Assembly: GCA_946614205.1 (NCBI GenBank)
Contig: CAMOGR010000080.1
Location: 1-6,461, forward strand
DNA: 6,461 bases
Direction: 5' to 3'
Source of the DNA: an uncultured Bacteroidales bacterium
Lineage (GTDB): Bacteria; Bacteroidota; Bacteroidia; Bacteroidales; UBA932
The notes under the pieces were generated by a model. That model saw only the letters and a program-made list of their open reading frames with translations. It was not told where the DNA came from and made no database searches. The translations under genes and the position numbers were made by a program. This document shows, one piece after another, positions 5,274-6,461 of this stretch. Positions within the stretch are counted from its first letter, which is position 1; each line of letters starts with the position of its first letter.

Positions 5274-6461
5274 TTATTTAAGTGATTGTATATTCTTTGG
5301 GTTGTAGATGTCCTTGCCCTCGGCGGTCATGGCGTAGGCAATGCGGTCCTTGTAGAACTTCTCCACCTTGCCGCGGACCATCTTGGAAGTGGTGTTGAGC
5401 ATGCCGTTCTGCTCAGTAAACGGAGTGTCTCCGACGATGATGGCGGCGGGAAGCCACTTCTCGGGGAAAAGACCCTGGTGACGGCCGCCCGGACGGTAGG
5501 AGTCGACCTCGGCCTGAATCAGTGCGAGCTGGGCCCTGAGTCCATGCTCCGACGAAGGGTCGATGCCCTTGGCCTGCACCGCCTCGGCGAGGGCCGACTT
5601 GGCGGGAATGACGAGCACTGCGGTCCAGGGGCTCTGGTCGTTGTACAGGAGGGAGGCGTCGATGAAGCGGGAACCGTCGGCAAGGCTGTCCTCGTAGCCC
5701 TCGGGAGAATATTTCTCGCCGTCGGAGGAAATGAGGAGGCTCTTGAAACGGCCTGTGACATACAGGTAGCGCGTATCTTCAGTGCAGATGTAGCCGCGGT
5801 CTCCGGTGTGCAGCCAGCCGTCGACAATAGCGGCGGCGGTGGCTTCGGGGTTCTTCCAGTATCCGGCCATCACGTTCTCGCCGCGGATGACGATTTCTCC
5901 GGTCTGGCCTGCGGGAAGAGAGGAGCCGTCCTCCGCGCAAATCTTGATATCCATGGGCTGCACGGTGCGTCCGGAAGAGCCGAAGCGCGCATGGCCCGCT
6001 GAATTGGAACAGATTACAGGAGTGGCCTCCGAAAGGCCGTAGCCCTGGAAAATGGGCATGCCTATGGCGCAGAAGTATCTCTGAAGCTCGATGTCAAGCA
6101 GGGCGCCGCCGCCCACGAAGAACTTGAGGCGGCCGCCGAAGGATTCCCTTATGTTGCTGAATACCAGCTTGTCCATCAGCGACATGATGGGCTTGCGCCA
6201 GAACAGCTTCCACGCAGGACGACCCATGTTGTAGTATTCCCTGTTGTACTTGATGGCATTGCGCAGGGCGAACTCGTAAAGGCGCTGCACGCCCTTTCCC
6301 TTCTTGTGTATACCGGCCTCGATTCCCTTGCGGAAATTGCGGGAAATCGCGGGGACGGAGAGCATAAGGTGGGGCCGCGTCTCGCGTATGGCGATCGGAA
6401 TGTTCTTGAGCATTGTGACCGCATTCTTGCCGCCGGGAACCGTGGCGACGCTGCCTCCGTG
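5274..6461 (-). CDS. Long-chain acyl-CoA synthetase-type AMP-forming ligase (partial, 5' end outside window)
   Basis: This is the C-terminal 395 residues of an enzyme that activates fatty acids through acyl-AMP to acyl-CoA. The frame is open to the right edge, where it reads GGSVATVPGGKNAVTMLKN. The ATG at 6413 is therefore internal and the true start lies outside. In fragment numbering, motifs are KFFVGGGALLD (113-123), YGLSEATP (141-148, the adenylate-binding motif), TGE plus RGENVMAGYWKNPEAT (187-208), TGD (219-221, with the ribose-binding Asp), TGRFKSLL (236-243, hinge Arg) and NGMLNTTSKMVR (352-363, with the likely catalytic Lys K360). The phosphate-binding loop SGTTGxPKG would lie in the missing part. 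The spacing resembles long-chain acyl-CoA synthetases rather than acetyl-CoA synthetases, and about 150-200 residues are missing. It is the first visible gene of the minus-strand cluster and ends 9 nt before the sugar transporter. Confidence 0.93.
   Translation of the reverse strand, partial: HGGSVATVPGGKNAVTMLKNIPIAIRETRPHLMLSVPAISRNFRKGIEAGIHKKGKGVQRLYEFALRNAIKYNREYYNMGRPAWKLFWRKPIMSLMDKLVFSNIRESFGGRLKFFVGGGALLDIELQRYFCAIGMPIFQGYGLSEATPVICSNSAGHARFGSSGRTVQPMDIKICAEDGSSLPAGQTGEIVIRGENVMAGYWKNPEATAAAIVDGWLHTGDRGYICTEDTRYLYVTGRFKSLLISSDGEKYSPEGYEDSLADGSRFIDASLLYNDQSPWTAVLVIPAKSALAEAVQAKGIDPSSEHGLRAQLALIQAEVDSYRPGGRHQGLFPEKWLPAAIIVGDTPFTEQNGMLNTTSKMVRGKVEKFYKDRIAYAMTAEGKDIYNPKNIQSLK

Noticed and set aside
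3996..5285. Plus-strand open frame of 429 codons, followed immediately by another at 5286-6002
   Set aside because: They mirror the symporter and the acyl-CoA ligase. Their translations are rich in Asp, Glu, Gly and His without domain motifs, as expected for the complement of hydrophobic, GC-rich codons. The abutting ends are coincidental.

Overview
The window looks like a chromosomal segment of a fairly GC-rich member of the Bacteroidales. The evidence is start regions without Shine-Dalgarno sequences, AT-rich leaders, -7 boxes of the Bacteroidetes type (TAnnTTTG), and protein families in the style of that order. An Alistipes-like or uncultured Bacteroidales genome would fit the base composition, but the genus is a guess. 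I see no mobile element, CRISPR array, tRNA or rRNA, and coding density is very high.

Layout from left to right. Bases 1-1159 (minus) hold the 5' two thirds of dnaX, the clamp-loader gamma/tau subunit, which runs off the left edge. A 43-bp divergent intergenic region (1160-1202) carries two back-to-back Bacteroidetes-type -7 boxes, one per direction. Bases 1203-1886 (plus) encode an exported protein of unknown function. It overlaps by one base (TAATG) a small cytoplasmic-type protein of unknown function at 1886-2155. A hairpin with U-rich flanks on both sides (about 2154-2195) sits in the 57-bp gap between convergent genes and can serve as a terminator for both strands.

The right two thirds (2213-6461) is a tightly packed minus-strand cluster. 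In transcription order it contains a long-chain acyl-CoA synthetase-type AMP-forming ligase (5' end beyond the right edge), an FHS-family sugar/H+ symporter, a ROK-family sugar kinase, and an FKBP-type peptidyl-prolyl isomerase lipoprotein. Gaps are 9, 7 and 21 nt, so one transcript is likely.

Functionally, the symporter and ROK kinase form a plausible uptake-and-phosphorylation pair for a hexose such as glucose. The FKBP lipoprotein is a periplasmic or outer-membrane folding factor, and the acyl-CoA ligase activates fatty acids. No direct functional link of these two to the sugar pair can be read from the sequence. The region is mostly ordinary housekeeping and metabolic content. The least explained parts are the plus-strand two-gene unit and the compact divergent promoter. 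I found no convincing evidence of a wholly new system.
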